Part shown: positions 1 through 8,332 of the stretch, in pieces
Position numbering within the stretch: position 1 is the first letter of the stretch
Layout: every line of letters starts with the position of its first letter
Origin: Rhizobium sp. JAB6
GTDB taxonomy: Bacteria; Pseudomonadota; Alphaproteobacteria; Rhizobiales; Rhizobiaceae
Direction of reading: 5' to 3'
Length of the DNA: 64,000 nucleotides
NCBI RefSeq assembly: GCF_003024605.1
Contig: NZ_PYJQ01000009.1
Location: 496,001 to 560,000, forward strand
Program-made: the position numbers and the translations under genes
The notes under the pieces: model-generated
Told to the model about the DNA's origin: nothing
The model's input: only the letters and a program-made list of their open reading frames with translations
Database searches by the model: none

Positions 1-389
1 TTCTGACCGGCTATCAGGTGACGAACGGCTTGACCGTTCGGGTGCGTGATCTCTCCAAGCTGGGCGCATTGCTCGACCAGGCGGTCAAGCTCGGCATCAA
101 TCAGGGCGGCGATATCCAGTTCACCAACGACAAGCCGGATGCCGTGCTCGAAGAAGCACGCAAGAAGGCCGTCGCCGATGCCGCCGCCAAGGCAAAGACC
201 CTGACGGATGCCGCCGGCGTCAAACTCGGCCGTATCATCTCCATCCACGAAGGCGGCATTGCAGCCCCGCCGCAGCCCTATATGCGCAGCATGGCCGCCG
301 CGGCTCCGATGGACAAGGCAGTTCCCGTCGCAACCGGCGAGAACGGATACAACGCTTCGGTGAGCATCACCTACGCCATCCAGCAGTAG
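1..389 (+). CDS. SIMPL-domain (DUF541) protein, C-terminal part
   Basis: The reading frame is open from the first bases of the window (frame starting at base 3, residues LTGYQV) to a TAG at 387-389, so the gene starts upstream. The visible ~129 residues contain the second half of a SIMPL (DUF541) domain, with an alanine/lysine-rich helix (EEARKKAVADAAAKAKTLT) followed by AGVKLGRIISIHEG and a C-terminal beta strand (ASVSITYAI). Members of this family are periplasmic or outer-membrane-associated proteins of poorly known function. No signal peptide can be judged because the N-terminus is missing. A hairpin follows the stop codon. Confidence 0.85.
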   Translation, partial: LTGYQVTNGLTVRVRDLSKLGALLDQAVKLGINQGGDIQFTNDKPDAVLEEARKKAVADAAAKAKTLTDAAGVKLGRIISIHEGGIAAPPQPYMRSMAAAAPMDKAVPVATGENGYNASVSITYAIQQ

Positions 390-390
390 A

Positions 391-441
391 CAAAACAAAA
401 CCGCCCTTCGCTCGGATCCGATCGGATCGTGCAAAGGGCGG
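391..441. terminator. Hairpin between convergent genes
   Basis: CCGCCCTT (401-408) pairs with AAGGGCGG (434-441). Read on the minus strand the stem is followed by a T-rich tail (complement of 391-400), so it should work best for the minus-strand gene ending at 514. It may also stop transcription of the SIMPL gene ending at 389. Confidence 0.6.
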
Positions 442-513
442 TTCCGCGGCCCCCGCCAAAGGCGAAAAGGTCAGAGAACGGAAAGCGGGCGCTCTGTGTG
501 GCCGCTTTGCTTA

Positions 514-852
514 TCAGCGGCCCAAAAGCGGGCAACCCCGAACATTGGCAAACATCATCGTATCCGGGCCGCGCCGGCCGAAGCCGTCGACGATAACACG
601 ACGCGGCGTCACATTCACGATGCGGGCGCGGCGCAGACCGTAACTGCGTGCAACATCCACAGCCTGACGCGGATCGCAGCCATGCCGATCGAAGCGCGGC
701 GGGGGACGATCATAATCCGGCGGCGGCGGGCGATGACGGCCCGGGTTCACATAAATATCCACCCCCTGTGCAGAGGCAAAATCCGCGGTGCCCGACATTG
801 CAGTCACCGCGACGCACGCAGCGATCCCCAACTTTGCCAGCATTTGTCTCAT
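514..852 (-). CDS. Small secreted protein, paralogue of the next gene
   Basis: A 112-residue product starting MRQMLAKLGIAACVAVTAMS. I chose the ATG at 852 because GGAG lies 6 bases upstream and the protein then begins with a clear signal peptide (residues 1 to about 28, ending ASAQG). The mature part has a proline-rich stretch (RHRPPPPDYDRPPPRFDRHG) and a C-terminal half, DPRQAVDVARSYGLRRARI to GCPLLGR, that closely matches the neighbouring protein at 1100-1408. Two cysteines (in HGCDP and RGCPL) could form a disulphide. I recognise no named domain beyond this. It is probably periplasmic and the function is unknown. Confidence 0.75.
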   Translation of the reverse strand: MRQMLAKLGIAACVAVTAMSGTADFASAQGVDIYVNPGRHRPPPPDYDRPPPRFDRHGCDPRQAVDVARSYGLRRARIVNVTPRRVIVDGFGRRGPDTMMFANVRGCPLLGR

Positions 853-1021
853 TGTGTTCTCCGTAAAGCAGAAAGCCTCTATCTCATGCCAGCAACAGGT
901 GCTGAACGAGCGCCCGAGAAGTAAAGGCATGATGCTGAATAAGCTCGGAATCAGCCATTCATCCATTATTCAGCTACAATGAACGCGAAAGGAAAACCAG
1001 ACGGCCCGATAATAGCATAGC

Positions 1022-1055
1022 CCCAAAATAAAGCCGCCTCCCTTTTGGAAGCGGC
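1022..1055 (-). terminator. Rho-independent terminator of the 1100-1408 gene
   Basis: On the minus strand GCCGCTTCC (1055-1047) pairs with GGAGGCGGC (1041-1033) around a short A-rich loop, and the stem is followed by TTTATTTTG. It lies 45 bases past the stop of the minus-strand gene at 1100. Confidence 0.75.
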
Positions 1056-1099
1056 TTCAAGTTCCTCACATGGATGTGGAAAACCTCGATGCACTGCAA

Positions 1100-1408
1100 T
1101 CAGCGGCGGATCAGCGGGCAACCCGGCACGTTGGCGAAGACGATGCGATCCGGACCGCGACGCCCGAAACCGTCGACGACGACGCGACGCGGCGTGACAT
1201 TGTCGATGCGGGCGCGGCGCAGGCCCATGTCGCGAGCTTTCTCGACTGCGAGACGGGGCGAGCACATGCGGCCGCGTGGGTGGTGATCATAGCGAGCCTG
1301 ATGGAAGCCAGGATGAAAGTCATTGGCCGATGCCGTCACGGTAGTGGCGGATATAGCGCCGAGCGCGATGACAGCGGCAATAGCTGCCTTGGCGAAAAGA
1401 TTGGTCAT
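1100..1408 (-). CDS. Small secreted protein, paralogue of the previous gene
   Basis: A 102-residue product whose ATG at 1408 is preceded by AAGGAG at good spacing. Residues 1 to about 28 form a signal peptide (AAIAAVIALGAISA, ending ASAND). The mature domain carries CSPRLAVEKARDMGLRRARI, NVTPRRVVVDGFGRRGPD and FANVPGCPLIRR, almost the same as in the protein encoded at 514-852, so the two genes are a tandem duplication. The N-terminal linker differs: histidine-rich here, proline-rich in the neighbour. A terminator follows at 1022-1055. Function unknown, probably periplasmic. Confidence 0.75.
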   Translation of the reverse strand: MTNLFAKAAIAAVIALGAISATTVTASANDFHPGFHQARYDHHPRGRMCSPRLAVEKARDMGLRRARIDNVTPRRVVVDGFGRRGPDRIVFANVPGCPLIRR

Positions 1409-1576
1409 GGTGTTTCTCCTTCAAATCCTTGCTGCGGATCGTTGCAATCCCGTTATTGGTCTCGCACCTTGGGATTGGAGCCACGTTAGGTCAGAAAAGC
1501 TGAACCGAACACGAACCGGCCATTCAGATTGTATTCATGGCGGTTAACAACCTGTTGACGCAGCAGCGGATGAAGC

Positions 1577-2002
1577 TCAGGCGGAAAAATGCAGCACGAT
1601 CTCGCGGCGATGCGGCCGGTCGCGATGTTCGAAGAGATAGATACCCTGCCAGGTACCGAGCGCCAGCCGGCCGCGCATGACCGGAATGCCGATCGAGACC
1701 TGCGTCAGCGCGGCCTTGATATGCGCCGGCATATCATCCGGTCCTTCCACCGTGTGCACGATCCAGCGCATCGAGGGATCCGAGGATGGCGGCACGAGCC
1801 GGCTGAAGAAGGCCTTGAGATCGGTCTTCACGTCGGGATCGGCATTTTCCTGAATCAAAAGTGAGCAGGAGGTATGGCGTACGAAGACGGTCAGAAGCCC
1901 CTCACCGCCCGCCGCCACCGTGCGGACGAATTCCGCCGCCTGATCGGTAAATTCATAAAGCCCCTGACCATGGGTCGAGAGCGTGACAACGGTTTGTGGC
2001 AT
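1577..2002 (-). CDS. YjbQ family protein (UPF0047)
   Basis: A 141-residue protein of the YjbQ/UPF0047 family, which has been linked to weak thiamine-phosphate synthase activity although its true role is unclear. Family signatures are all present: FVRHTSCSLLIQENADP (about residues 40-56), the acidic EGPDDMPAHIKA segment (about 86-97), and GTWQGIYLFEHRDRPH near the C-terminus. The length is usual for the family and the whole fold is intact. It stands alone between unrelated genes, so context does not narrow the function. Confidence 0.9.
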   Translation of the reverse strand: MPQTVVTLSTHGQGLYEFTDQAAEFVRTVAAGGEGLLTVFVRHTSCSLLIQENADPDVKTDLKAFFSRLVPPSSDPSMRWIVHTVEGPDDMPAHIKAALTQVSIGIPVMRGRLALGTWQGIYLFEHRDRPHRREIVLHFSA

Positions 2003-2082
2003 GGCATTCCCCGAACATGACGATGGCGATGCGCATCAGGTCGGGCGCAGTGGCCGGATGTCAAGTCCGCCCACTGCTCGGA

Positions 2083-2436
2083 CTAAAGCTCGATGGCGAC
2101 CTTGAAGCCACCATAGATCATGCGCTTGCCATCGAAGGGCATGTTTTCCATCTCATCCTTCAAGCGGGGATCGGCCATGACCCTGGCCAATATCGCATCG
2201 CGGCTTTCGCGCGATTCATAGGTAATCCATGAGAACACCACGACTTCGTCTTCAGTTGCCTGCACGGCACGCGGAAAGGAAGTGAGTTCGCCATAGGGAA
2301 CATCGTCGCCTATGGCCTCGACATAGCTGAGCGCACCATATTCCCGCCAGATCTCCCCGGCTCTTTGCGCCAGCGCCTTGTATGCCTCGATCTTATCTTT
2401 CGGCACGGCGACGATGAAACCGTCGACATACGACAT
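2083..2436 (-). CDS. DUF1428 family protein (YbaA-like)
   Basis: A 117-residue protein starting MSYVDGFIVAVPKDKIEAY. The ATG at 2436 has a strong GAGGAGG ribosome site; the frame stays open further upstream but without family similarity. The sequence is typical of DUF1428: YVDGF near the start, a central WREYGALSYVEAIGDDVP, VVVFSWITYESRESRD, and MIYGGFKVAIEL at the end. This is a ferredoxin-like dimeric alpha/beta barrel family with no established reaction. It is divergent from the acetyltransferase gene at 2570 with 133 bases between them. Confidence 0.88.
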   Translation of the reverse strand: MSYVDGFIVAVPKDKIEAYKALAQRAGEIWREYGALSYVEAIGDDVPYGELTSFPRAVQATEDEVVVFSWITYESRESRDAILARVMADPRLKDEMENMPFDGKRMIYGGFKVAIEL

Positions 2437-2569
2437 TTCCACCTCCTCTGTTCTATGTTCACTTTCGAAGGACGATTGATGGCGACCAGATCCGACATCC
2501 CGTGCGGATATTTTCCGCGCATCATCTCGCCAGCCCGAATTCGCTGAACGATCCCGTGAAGGATTGCCA

Positions 2570-2962
2570 ATGACGATAGAATACCAGAATGATCCGAAGC
2601 TCGAAAATGAGGCGCTCAATGCCCTATGGGCGGCCGCATGGAATAGTCCCCACCTACGGGACTTCCAGCCCATCCTCTCCCGAAACCTCGTCCATGTCGG
2701 CGCATTCGCTGGCACGAGACTGGTCGGCTTCGTCAACGTGGCCTGGGACGGCGGCATTCACGCCTTCATTCTCGATACCTGCGTCGATCCAGAATTTCGG
2801 CGCAGAGGCATTGCAAGCGCCCTGGTCGAACGGGCGAAAACCCTGGCCCGCGAGCGTGGAGCCGAATGGCTGCATGTCGATTTCGAACCGCATCTCGCCA
2901 GCTTCTATCGCCGACTTGGTTTCGCTTCGACGGAGGCTGGCCTGATCCGCCTGCGCGATTGA
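2570..2962 (+). CDS. GNAT family N-acetyltransferase
   Basis: About 130 residues. I place the start at the ATG at 2570 (MTIEYQND), 6 bases after GTGAAGGA, rather than at a TTG two codons earlier. The GNAT fold is clear: FILDTCVDPEFRRRGIASALVERA is the motif A acetyl-CoA pyrophosphate loop (Q/R-x-x-G-x-A form), and ASFYRRLGFAS is motif B. The substrate cannot be predicted. It ends 12 bases from the convergent LysR gene. Confidence 0.88.
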   Translation: MTIEYQNDPKLENEALNALWAAAWNSPHLRDFQPILSRNLVHVGAFAGTRLVGFVNVAWDGGIHAFILDTCVDPEFRRRGIASALVERAKTLARERGAEWLHVDFEPHLASFYRRLGFASTEAGLIRLRD

Positions 2963-2974
2963 CGGAATGCCTGG

Positions 2975-3901
2975 CTAGGTGGATGAGCGGCTTTGCGCGA
3001 GCAGCCAGTTGCGGAACAGGGCTGCGGCTGGATTGAGCAAGGCGGCCGGCGGATAGACCAGATTGTAGCTGACGGCAGCCGGCTGTACCTCCACAAAGCA
3101 CCTCACCAGCTTTTTCTCGGAGAGATCGCGCGCCACCAACGAGCTTCGCACGAGGGCGAAGCCACGACCCTGCCGGCAGGCGTCCAGCATCTCGGCGAAG
3201 GAATCGAAGAGAGGTGCCTCCTCCACAGCCCGTCCGATATCGAAACGCACGCCGTCCTCGCCGCCGCTCTCGCCAATCACCTGCTCGTGCCAGCGCTGCC
3301 AATCCAGAATCGTATGCCGCATGCCGGAGTAACGCAGAAGCGGAGCCGCCCTTATGGCCCAACGCGGCGGCAGCCGCTTGGACAGTTCCGGCGAACTGAC
3401 GACGAACTCCTCGTCCGTCAGCAGTTCTTCATGCGTGAAACCGGCGTCGGCGCGGCCGAGCCAGATGGCGAGATCTGTGCCGCCTGGTTGAAAATCGGGG
3501 CGCTGATAGCCGACAGCCAGCTTCACCTCGATGTCCGGATGACGCTGGCAGAAATCCGGCAGCCGCGCCGCCAGCCATTGGCTGGAAAACTCCGGCGAGA
3601 CGGAGACCGCGACGCTGCGAACCGAAATACTTGCACGCGCCTGGTACAGAGCCGTTTCCAGCTCGGTAATCGTGCCTGAGATTGCGGGATGCAGGCGGGC
3701 GCCCAACGGTGTCAGCCGCGCCCCATTTCGGCCCCGGTCAAACAGGCGTCCGCCGATCCATCCTTCCAGCTGAGCAAGCTGATGACTGACCGCCGTCTGT
3801 GTCTGACCGATCCGCTCGGCGGCACGGCCAAAACCACCGGTCTCAACAATGGCGCAGAATGTCTGAAGCACCGAAAGCGGCGGCAACGGCCTCTTTCCCA
3901 T
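2975..3901 (-). CDS. LysR family transcriptional regulator (GcvA-like)
   Basis: A 308-residue LysR protein. The winged helix-turn-helix is at about residues 9-68 (FCAIVETGGFGRAAERIGQTQTAVSHQLAQLE), followed by a substrate-binding domain with LAVGYQRPDFQPGGTDLAIWLG, which resembles the GcvA/AmpR subgroup. The gene is divergent from a small DUF1127-like gene at 3999. The 97-base gap holds CCTCA-N12-TGAGG (about 3911-3932) and AT-rich DNA suited to a LysR operator, so this regulator may control itself and the small gene. No effector can be named. Confidence 0.88.
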   Translation of the reverse strand: MGKRPLPPLSVLQTFCAIVETGGFGRAAERIGQTQTAVSHQLAQLEGWIGGRLFDRGRNGARLTPLGARLHPAISGTITELETALYQARASISVRSVAVSVSPEFSSQWLAARLPDFCQRHPDIEVKLAVGYQRPDFQPGGTDLAIWLGRADAGFTHEELLTDEEFVVSSPELSKRLPPRWAIRAAPLLRYSGMRHTILDWQRWHEQVIGESGGEDGVRFDIGRAVEEAPLFDSFAEMLDACRQGRGFALVRSSLVARDLSEKKLVRCFVEVQPAAVSYNLVYPPAALLNPAAALFRNWLLAQSRSST

Positions 3902-3998
3902 GAAAATCCCTCATGCTTTACAGCCTGAGGATTCATTATACATCACTATACTCCTAGCGCATCTATCGACTGACGACGTGTTTCGAGGGTAAAGATAG

Positions 3999-4193
3999 AT
4001 GAACATTCTTCATAATACCGGCTGGAAAGCATGGGTCGTCCGGCTCCTGATTCGGAAAGGCGCCTCGGAACGACGCTCGCATATGGAAGGTGATCGGAAG
4101 CGAGACATGCTATCTCAGGCAAACCGCCATCTGCTACGCGATGTCGGGTTAAGCAATCTCGCGGAAGAACGATCCAAAGATGGACATCGCTAG
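3999..4193 (+). CDS. Small basic DUF1127-like protein
   Basis: A 64-residue protein with a GAGGG site 9 bases before the ATG. The C-terminal part (RDMLSQANRHLLRDVGLSN, about residues 35-53) matches the core of the DUF1127/YjiS family, whose consensus runs L-x-x-L-x-D-R-x-L-x-D-I-G-L-S. The N-terminal half is an arginine/lysine-rich, tryptophan-containing helix. Short DUF1127 proteins in Agrobacterium have been tied to small RNA turnover and to phosphate and carbon metabolism. Its last 4 bases overlap the end of the convergent MFS gene. Confidence 0.68.
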   Translation: MNILHNTGWKAWVVRLLIRKGASERRSHMEGDRKRDMLSQANRHLLRDVGLSNLAEERSKDGHR

Positions 4194-5419
4194 CCCCTGA
4201 GCGTCTTCACCCTGGTAAGGTCCGGAAAGAGACGCATCCAGAGCAGCACCACGACGATGGTTCCGACGCCGCCGACGATGCCGGTCAGGACAGGTCCGAG
4301 CGCGCTGGCAAGCATGCCGGACTCGAATTCGCCGAGCTGATTGGAGGTGCCTATGAACAGCGAATTCACGGCATTGACCCGGCCGCGCATGGCATCAGGC
4401 GTCAGGAGCTGCACGAGCGAGCTGCGCACGACGACGCTGACGGTATCCGAGGCACCGACGACAAAGAGCGCGGCGACCGAAAGGACAATATTGCTCGACA
4501 ACGAAAATACGATGGTGGCGATCCCGAAAATGAGGACCGCGAACAGCATCTTCTTGCCGACATCGCTCTGCAGCGGCCGGCGCGCCAGCCAGATGGACAT
4601 GGCGAGCGCGCCGATTGCCGGCGCGGCGCGCAACAGGCCAAGCCCCCATGGTCCGGCATGCAGAATATCCCGCGCAAACATCGGCAGCAGCGCCGTCGTG
4701 CCACCGAGCAGCACGGCGAAGAGATCGAGCGAAATCGTTCCCAGCATGACCGGGCGGCTCTTGATGAAGGAAACACCGGCAAAGACGGAGCTCAACGTCA
4801 CCGGCTCGCGCGACGACGGCTGCTCCCGCTCGACGCGGATCGAAATGACGTTGATGCTCGCTATGACATAAAGCACGGCCGAAACGGCAAACGGAGCGAC
4901 AGGGCTGACACCATAGAGCAGGCCACCAAGCGATGGGCCGATGATAAAGGCCGTCTGCATCATGGAGGTGGAGGTGGCGATGGCAACCTGCAGCAGCGAA
5001 GACGGCACGATATTGGGCAGGAGTGCCGCCATCGTCGGACGCTCAAAGGCCGTCCCCGCGCCCATGACGGCAACGCTGGCCAGGATGCCGGCGGGTCCAA
5101 TCCAATGCTGCCAGACGGCCACAGCGAGAACAAGCGCCGTCAGCGCCTCGATCAGCTGGCAGATAAGGCCGATGCGGCGGCGGTCGAACCGATCGGCGAC
5201 ATGTCCGACGACGAAGGTCAGGATAACCATCGGCAGGAACTGGCAGAAACCGACGAGGCCAAGGAAAAAGGCGCTGTGGGTCTGGTCGTAGATCATCCAG
5301 CCCATGGCAACCGTGACAGACTGGAAGCCTATCGAGGAAAAGACACGCGACGCAGCGAATGAACGATATCCGGGGTGACCGAGCACGTTTGGCCGGTCGA
5401 CAGTCTGCAGTGTATCCAT
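4190..5419 (-). CDS. MFS transporter (MFS_3, enterobactin-exporter-like)
   Basis: A 409-residue membrane protein from the ATG at 5419 (MDTLQTVDRPNVLGHPGYRSF), with AAAAGG just upstream; the frame could extend 32 codons further but that part looks non-coding. It has about 12 hydrophobic segments and an MFS motif A variant (VGHVADRFDRRRIG) after the second. The N-terminal YRSFAASRVFSSIGFQ and overall pattern fit the MFS_3 exporter group. The substrate is unknown. It is downstream of, and on the same strand as, the B3/B4-domain gene, 92 bases away. Confidence 0.85.
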   Translation of the reverse strand: MDTLQTVDRPNVLGHPGYRSFAASRVFSSIGFQSVTVAMGWMIYDQTHSAFFLGLVGFCQFLPMVILTFVVGHVADRFDRRRIGLICQLIEALTALVLAVAVWQHWIGPAGILASVAVMGAGTAFERPTMAALLPNIVPSSLLQVAIATSTSMMQTAFIIGPSLGGLLYGVSPVAPFAVSAVLYVIASINVISIRVEREQPSSREPVTLSSVFAGVSFIKSRPVMLGTISLDLFAVLLGGTTALLPMFARDILHAGPWGLGLLRAAPAIGALAMSIWLARRPLQSDVGKKMLFAVLIFGIATIVFSLSSNIVLSVAALFVVGASDTVSVVVRSSLVQLLTPDAMRGRVNAVNSLFIGTSNQLGEFESGMLASALGPVLTGIVGGVGTIVVVLLWMRLFPDLTRVKTLRG

Positions 5420-5511
5420 GGGCCTTTTTGTCTGCCGGCACGGACGCTTGCAGACTTGCTTCTCAACGATCGGATTTTCTACACCCCTGCTCTGCCTCGA
5501 TGCGCCTGCTG

Positions 5512-6243
5512 TCAATCTTGTTTTTGCTGCAACGGCAAATTCATCGCGGACGATAGATCAAATCGCGGTGAAGACGAGCTGAGAAGACCGTGCCTGGCCT
5601 CGATCGACCAGATAGCCGCCAGTTCCGCTGCGATCGCAGCGATCAGCTTCGCAATATCTCTGGCTGCGGATTCGTGCAGCGCTTCCGCGACGATCAGCAC
5701 CCCGCGCGTATCATTGCGGACCGCTGACAACCCGCTCTGCCGATTGGTCCACCGGCGGGCATGCGCCTGCCCAGCAGCATCGGCAAAGATCACCTCTCTC
5801 GCCTCCGGATGCTCCATCTCGCCGGAAAAGGTCAAATAGGTTTCGCTGCTGCTTGCATGCCGCACTTCGAGATCGCCGGAGATTTTCGCAAGATCGAAAA
5901 CGGCGACGGGAATCGCGAAAGCGATCGAGATAGCATTGCAGAGATCGACAAGCGGGTGCAGCCGCGGCAGCATCCCTTCCTGGCGAAAGCGGCGCAGCAG
6001 CGCTTCGGAGGCGCAGCGATATTGCGTCGGCTTCAATCCCATTTTGGAGAAAGCCCGCCGCCATGCCTGGATTTCAGGCATCTCGCTTTCGGGACCCTGC
6101 CTCAGCCGGCCTGCGGCGGTTGCATGATATCCGGCGATCCGATCGCCGACATCGGCAGTCGAGGTGATCCCTTCGGCGAACAACACGCCGGGAACCAGCT
6201 CGGGAAATTCGCTCCATATCTCATTCGAATGACGGAAAAACAT
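5512..6243 (-). CDS. B3/B4 domain protein (Phe-tRNA synthetase beta-like)
   Basis: A 243-residue protein with a near-perfect AGGAGG site 5 bases before the ATG at 6243. It matches stand-alone B3/B4 domains: AWRRAFSKMGLKPTQYRCASEALLRR and the adjacent LVDLCNAISIAFAIPVAVFDLAKI are the family hallmark. In phenylalanyl-tRNA synthetase this domain edits mischarged tRNA; the role of free-standing copies is not established. It lies 81 bases downstream of the AraC-type gene on the same strand and could share its regulation. Confidence 0.88.
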   Translation of the reverse strand: MFFRHSNEIWSEFPELVPGVLFAEGITSTADVGDRIAGYHATAAGRLRQGPESEMPEIQAWRRAFSKMGLKPTQYRCASEALLRRFRQEGMLPRLHPLVDLCNAISIAFAIPVAVFDLAKISGDLEVRHASSSETYLTFSGEMEHPEAREVIFADAAGQAHARRWTNRQSGLSAVRNDTRGVLIVAEALHESAARDIAKLIAAIAAELAAIWSIEARHGLLSSSSPRFDLSSAMNLPLQQKQD

Positions 6244-6324
6244 CGTACCTCCTGACAGGTATCTGCTCGCCGCAGCAGAAAACCCGTCACCAATCCTCCG
6301 GTCTTGAATAAAATTGCAGAAGCT

Positions 6325-7131
6325 TCAGCCGATGGCCGCGGCATAGGCGCCCGGCGCAACACCGAAATTACGAACAAAGAGGCGCGTCATATGGCTCTGA
6401 TCGGAAAAGCCGCTGGCAAAGGCTGCTTCGGCCAGGGAGGTGCCCGCCGCAATCAGCCGGCGCGCTTCGTGGATCCGGCGCTGCATAAGGTAGGCATGCG
6501 GCGTCAATCCCGTCGCCTTGGCAAAGGCACGCAGGAAACGAAAGTGGCTCAAGCCGCATAGTTCTGCAAGTTCGGCAAGCGTCAGGGGAGCGGCAGGATC
6601 GTCATCGATCAGCTCACGCGCCCTTTTGATATCAGCCGGAATGATATCTTCACGCAAGGTGCCTGATCCCTCACACAGTACAGCAGCAATGAGCGATAGC
6701 AGCAGTCCATCCCGCAGGAGGGCATTCTCTGTCGCGTCCTCGATCAGAAGCGAAAACAGGGTTTCGAAATGCCCGGCCAGCCTTCCATCGCGGATAACAG
6801 GCGACGGAAACTCCATCGCACCGAACCTGCCCTCGCCGACATCGCGCAACAGATCGCCGATCAGCCGGGGATCGAAATAGAGCATGGACCACGCGCGGCT
6901 TTCGCCGATGGGCATGCCGTCATGCACCTCATTCGGGTTGACGCTGATGACGTCGCCGGCCTCGGCCTGCACCATCCCTCGCCCGCTATGCGATCTCTGC
7001 GCGCCGGCCTCGATGACACCGATGCCGAACTGGTCATGCGTGTGCCTGGGGAAGCTATGCCCGGTCTCGGCCCGGACTGCCTCGATGCCGGCAAAGCGAG
7101 AACGATATATCCTGAATTGGCCGGACTTCAT
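6325..7131 (-). CDS. AraC family transcriptional regulator
   Basis: A 268-residue regulator. The N-terminal cupin (AraC_binding) region includes PRHTHDQFGIGVIEAG and GDVISVNPNEVHDG, where the histidines are typical. The C-terminal HTH_18 domain spans about residues 168-265, with LTLAELAELCGLSHFRFLRAFAKATGLTPHAYLMQRR and SLAEAAFASGFSDQSHMTRLFVRNFGVAPG. AraC proteins of this layout often sit beside an EamA exporter, as here (7223-8197, same strand), so that transporter is a plausible target. GAGAGG precedes the start codon. Confidence 0.92.
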   Translation of the reverse strand: MKSGQFRIYRSRFAGIEAVRAETGHSFPRHTHDQFGIGVIEAGAQRSHSGRGMVQAEAGDVISVNPNEVHDGMPIGESRAWSMLYFDPRLIGDLLRDVGEGRFGAMEFPSPVIRDGRLAGHFETLFSLLIEDATENALLRDGLLLSLIAAVLCEGSGTLREDIIPADIKRARELIDDDPAAPLTLAELAELCGLSHFRFLRAFAKATGLTPHAYLMQRRIHEARRLIAAGTSLAEAAFASGFSDQSHMTRLFVRNFGVAPGAYAAAIG

Positions 7132-7222
7132 CGCTGGTGCCTCTCATCCCGGCTATTCGCTGTTTCAGCTATGCGTCCCATTCGAGCGACACTGTTGCGC
7201 ATCCGCAATCGGCACACAAGCC

Positions 7223-8197
7223 CTAAGCGCCTCCCGCGGCCTTGTCCTCCTCCGCCGTCACCAATGCTGCCTGCGTATTGCCGGCAACCGCGGTCGGCGG
7301 CGGCGTGCCGCGCTTGCGCTCCCGCGCCAATGTCAGCAGGCCGGAAAAGATGATGAGGACGATGCCGACGGCCATCGGCATATCGATGCTGTCGTTGAAA
7401 AGGAGATAGCCGAAGGCGATCGCCCAGAGCATCTGACTATATTGCGGCGGCGCGACGAGATTGGCGGGCGCCATCTGCGCGGCCGTCAAGAGCAGGACGC
7501 TGCCGCACGCGCCCAGCAGGCCATAGCTCGCGAGGAATATCCACTGCGTCGGCGTCGGCATGATGACTTCGGAGAGCATGAGGACGCCGCTGACGATGAG
7601 CGTTCCGAAAAGGCCTGCGCCATAGAGCGAGATGCGCTTCTCCTTCGAGCCGAGCGCGCGGTTGACCACGATGGAGATCGCCGCGGCAAGACCGCCGATC
7701 GCCGCGCAGAGATGACCGATCGAAAGCTCGCGAAAACCGGGCCGCAGGACGATCAGCACGCCGACGAACCCGAGAATGACGGCCGTCCAGCGCTGCCAGC
7801 GCACATCTTCCTTGAGAAAGATCACCGAGAGAATGGTGACGAAGGACGGCAGCAGGAACAGCAGCGCAAAGGCTTCCGCCATCGGCAGCTTGGTGAAGGC
7901 GACGACGGAGCAGATGGCGCCGGTCGCGCCGCAGACGAAGCGCAGCAGCCATAAGGGACGGTTCGACGTCCTCACCATGTCAAGCCACTCGTCTTCCCGC
8001 TTCTTCAGGAAAGGTATGGCGGCAAAGCCGAACAGCGCGCCGATGAAGGCGACCTGATAGGAGGGAATTACCCCATGCAGGATTTTGATCGAGGCATCGC
8101 TGAAGGCGAAGACAGCATAGGACGCGAATGCCACAAGGACACCACGCAAAGCGGAGCGGCCCGCGGCAGAGCTGGAATCGGCTGTAATCGAGGACAT
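7223..8197 (-). CDS. EamA/DMT family transporter
   Basis: A 324-residue membrane protein with ten hydrophobic segments in two EamA repeats (about residues 20-155 and 165-295). Recognisable elements are FASYAVFAFSDASIKIL in the first helix and the second-repeat end LLFNDSIDMPMAVGIVLIIFSGL. The C-terminus is a cytoplasmic tail of about 35 residues. The substrate is unknown; relatives export amino acids or metabolites. It lies directly upstream of, and in the same direction as, the AraC gene, 91 bases away. Confidence 0.88.
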   Translation of the reverse strand: MSSITADSSSAAGRSALRGVLVAFASYAVFAFSDASIKILHGVIPSYQVAFIGALFGFAAIPFLKKREDEWLDMVRTSNRPLWLLRFVCGATGAICSVVAFTKLPMAEAFALLFLLPSFVTILSVIFLKEDVRWQRWTAVILGFVGVLIVLRPGFRELSIGHLCAAIGGLAAAISIVVNRALGSKEKRISLYGAGLFGTLIVSGVLMLSEVIMPTPTQWIFLASYGLLGACGSVLLLTAAQMAPANLVAPPQYSQMLWAIAFGYLLFNDSIDMPMAVGIVLIIFSGLLTLARERKRGTPPPTAVAGNTQAALVTAEEDKAAGGA

Positions 8198-8332
8198 CTG
8201 AATCTTCAGAAAAGTGCGATGGAGGACACTGAATCAGTGAGACACAGGCAATTGTATGATGAAATGGGCTAAATTTCGATTGGGTTGAGGATAAACTATT
8301 ATTTCAACCTACAGCCATAACTGTGCGTATCA

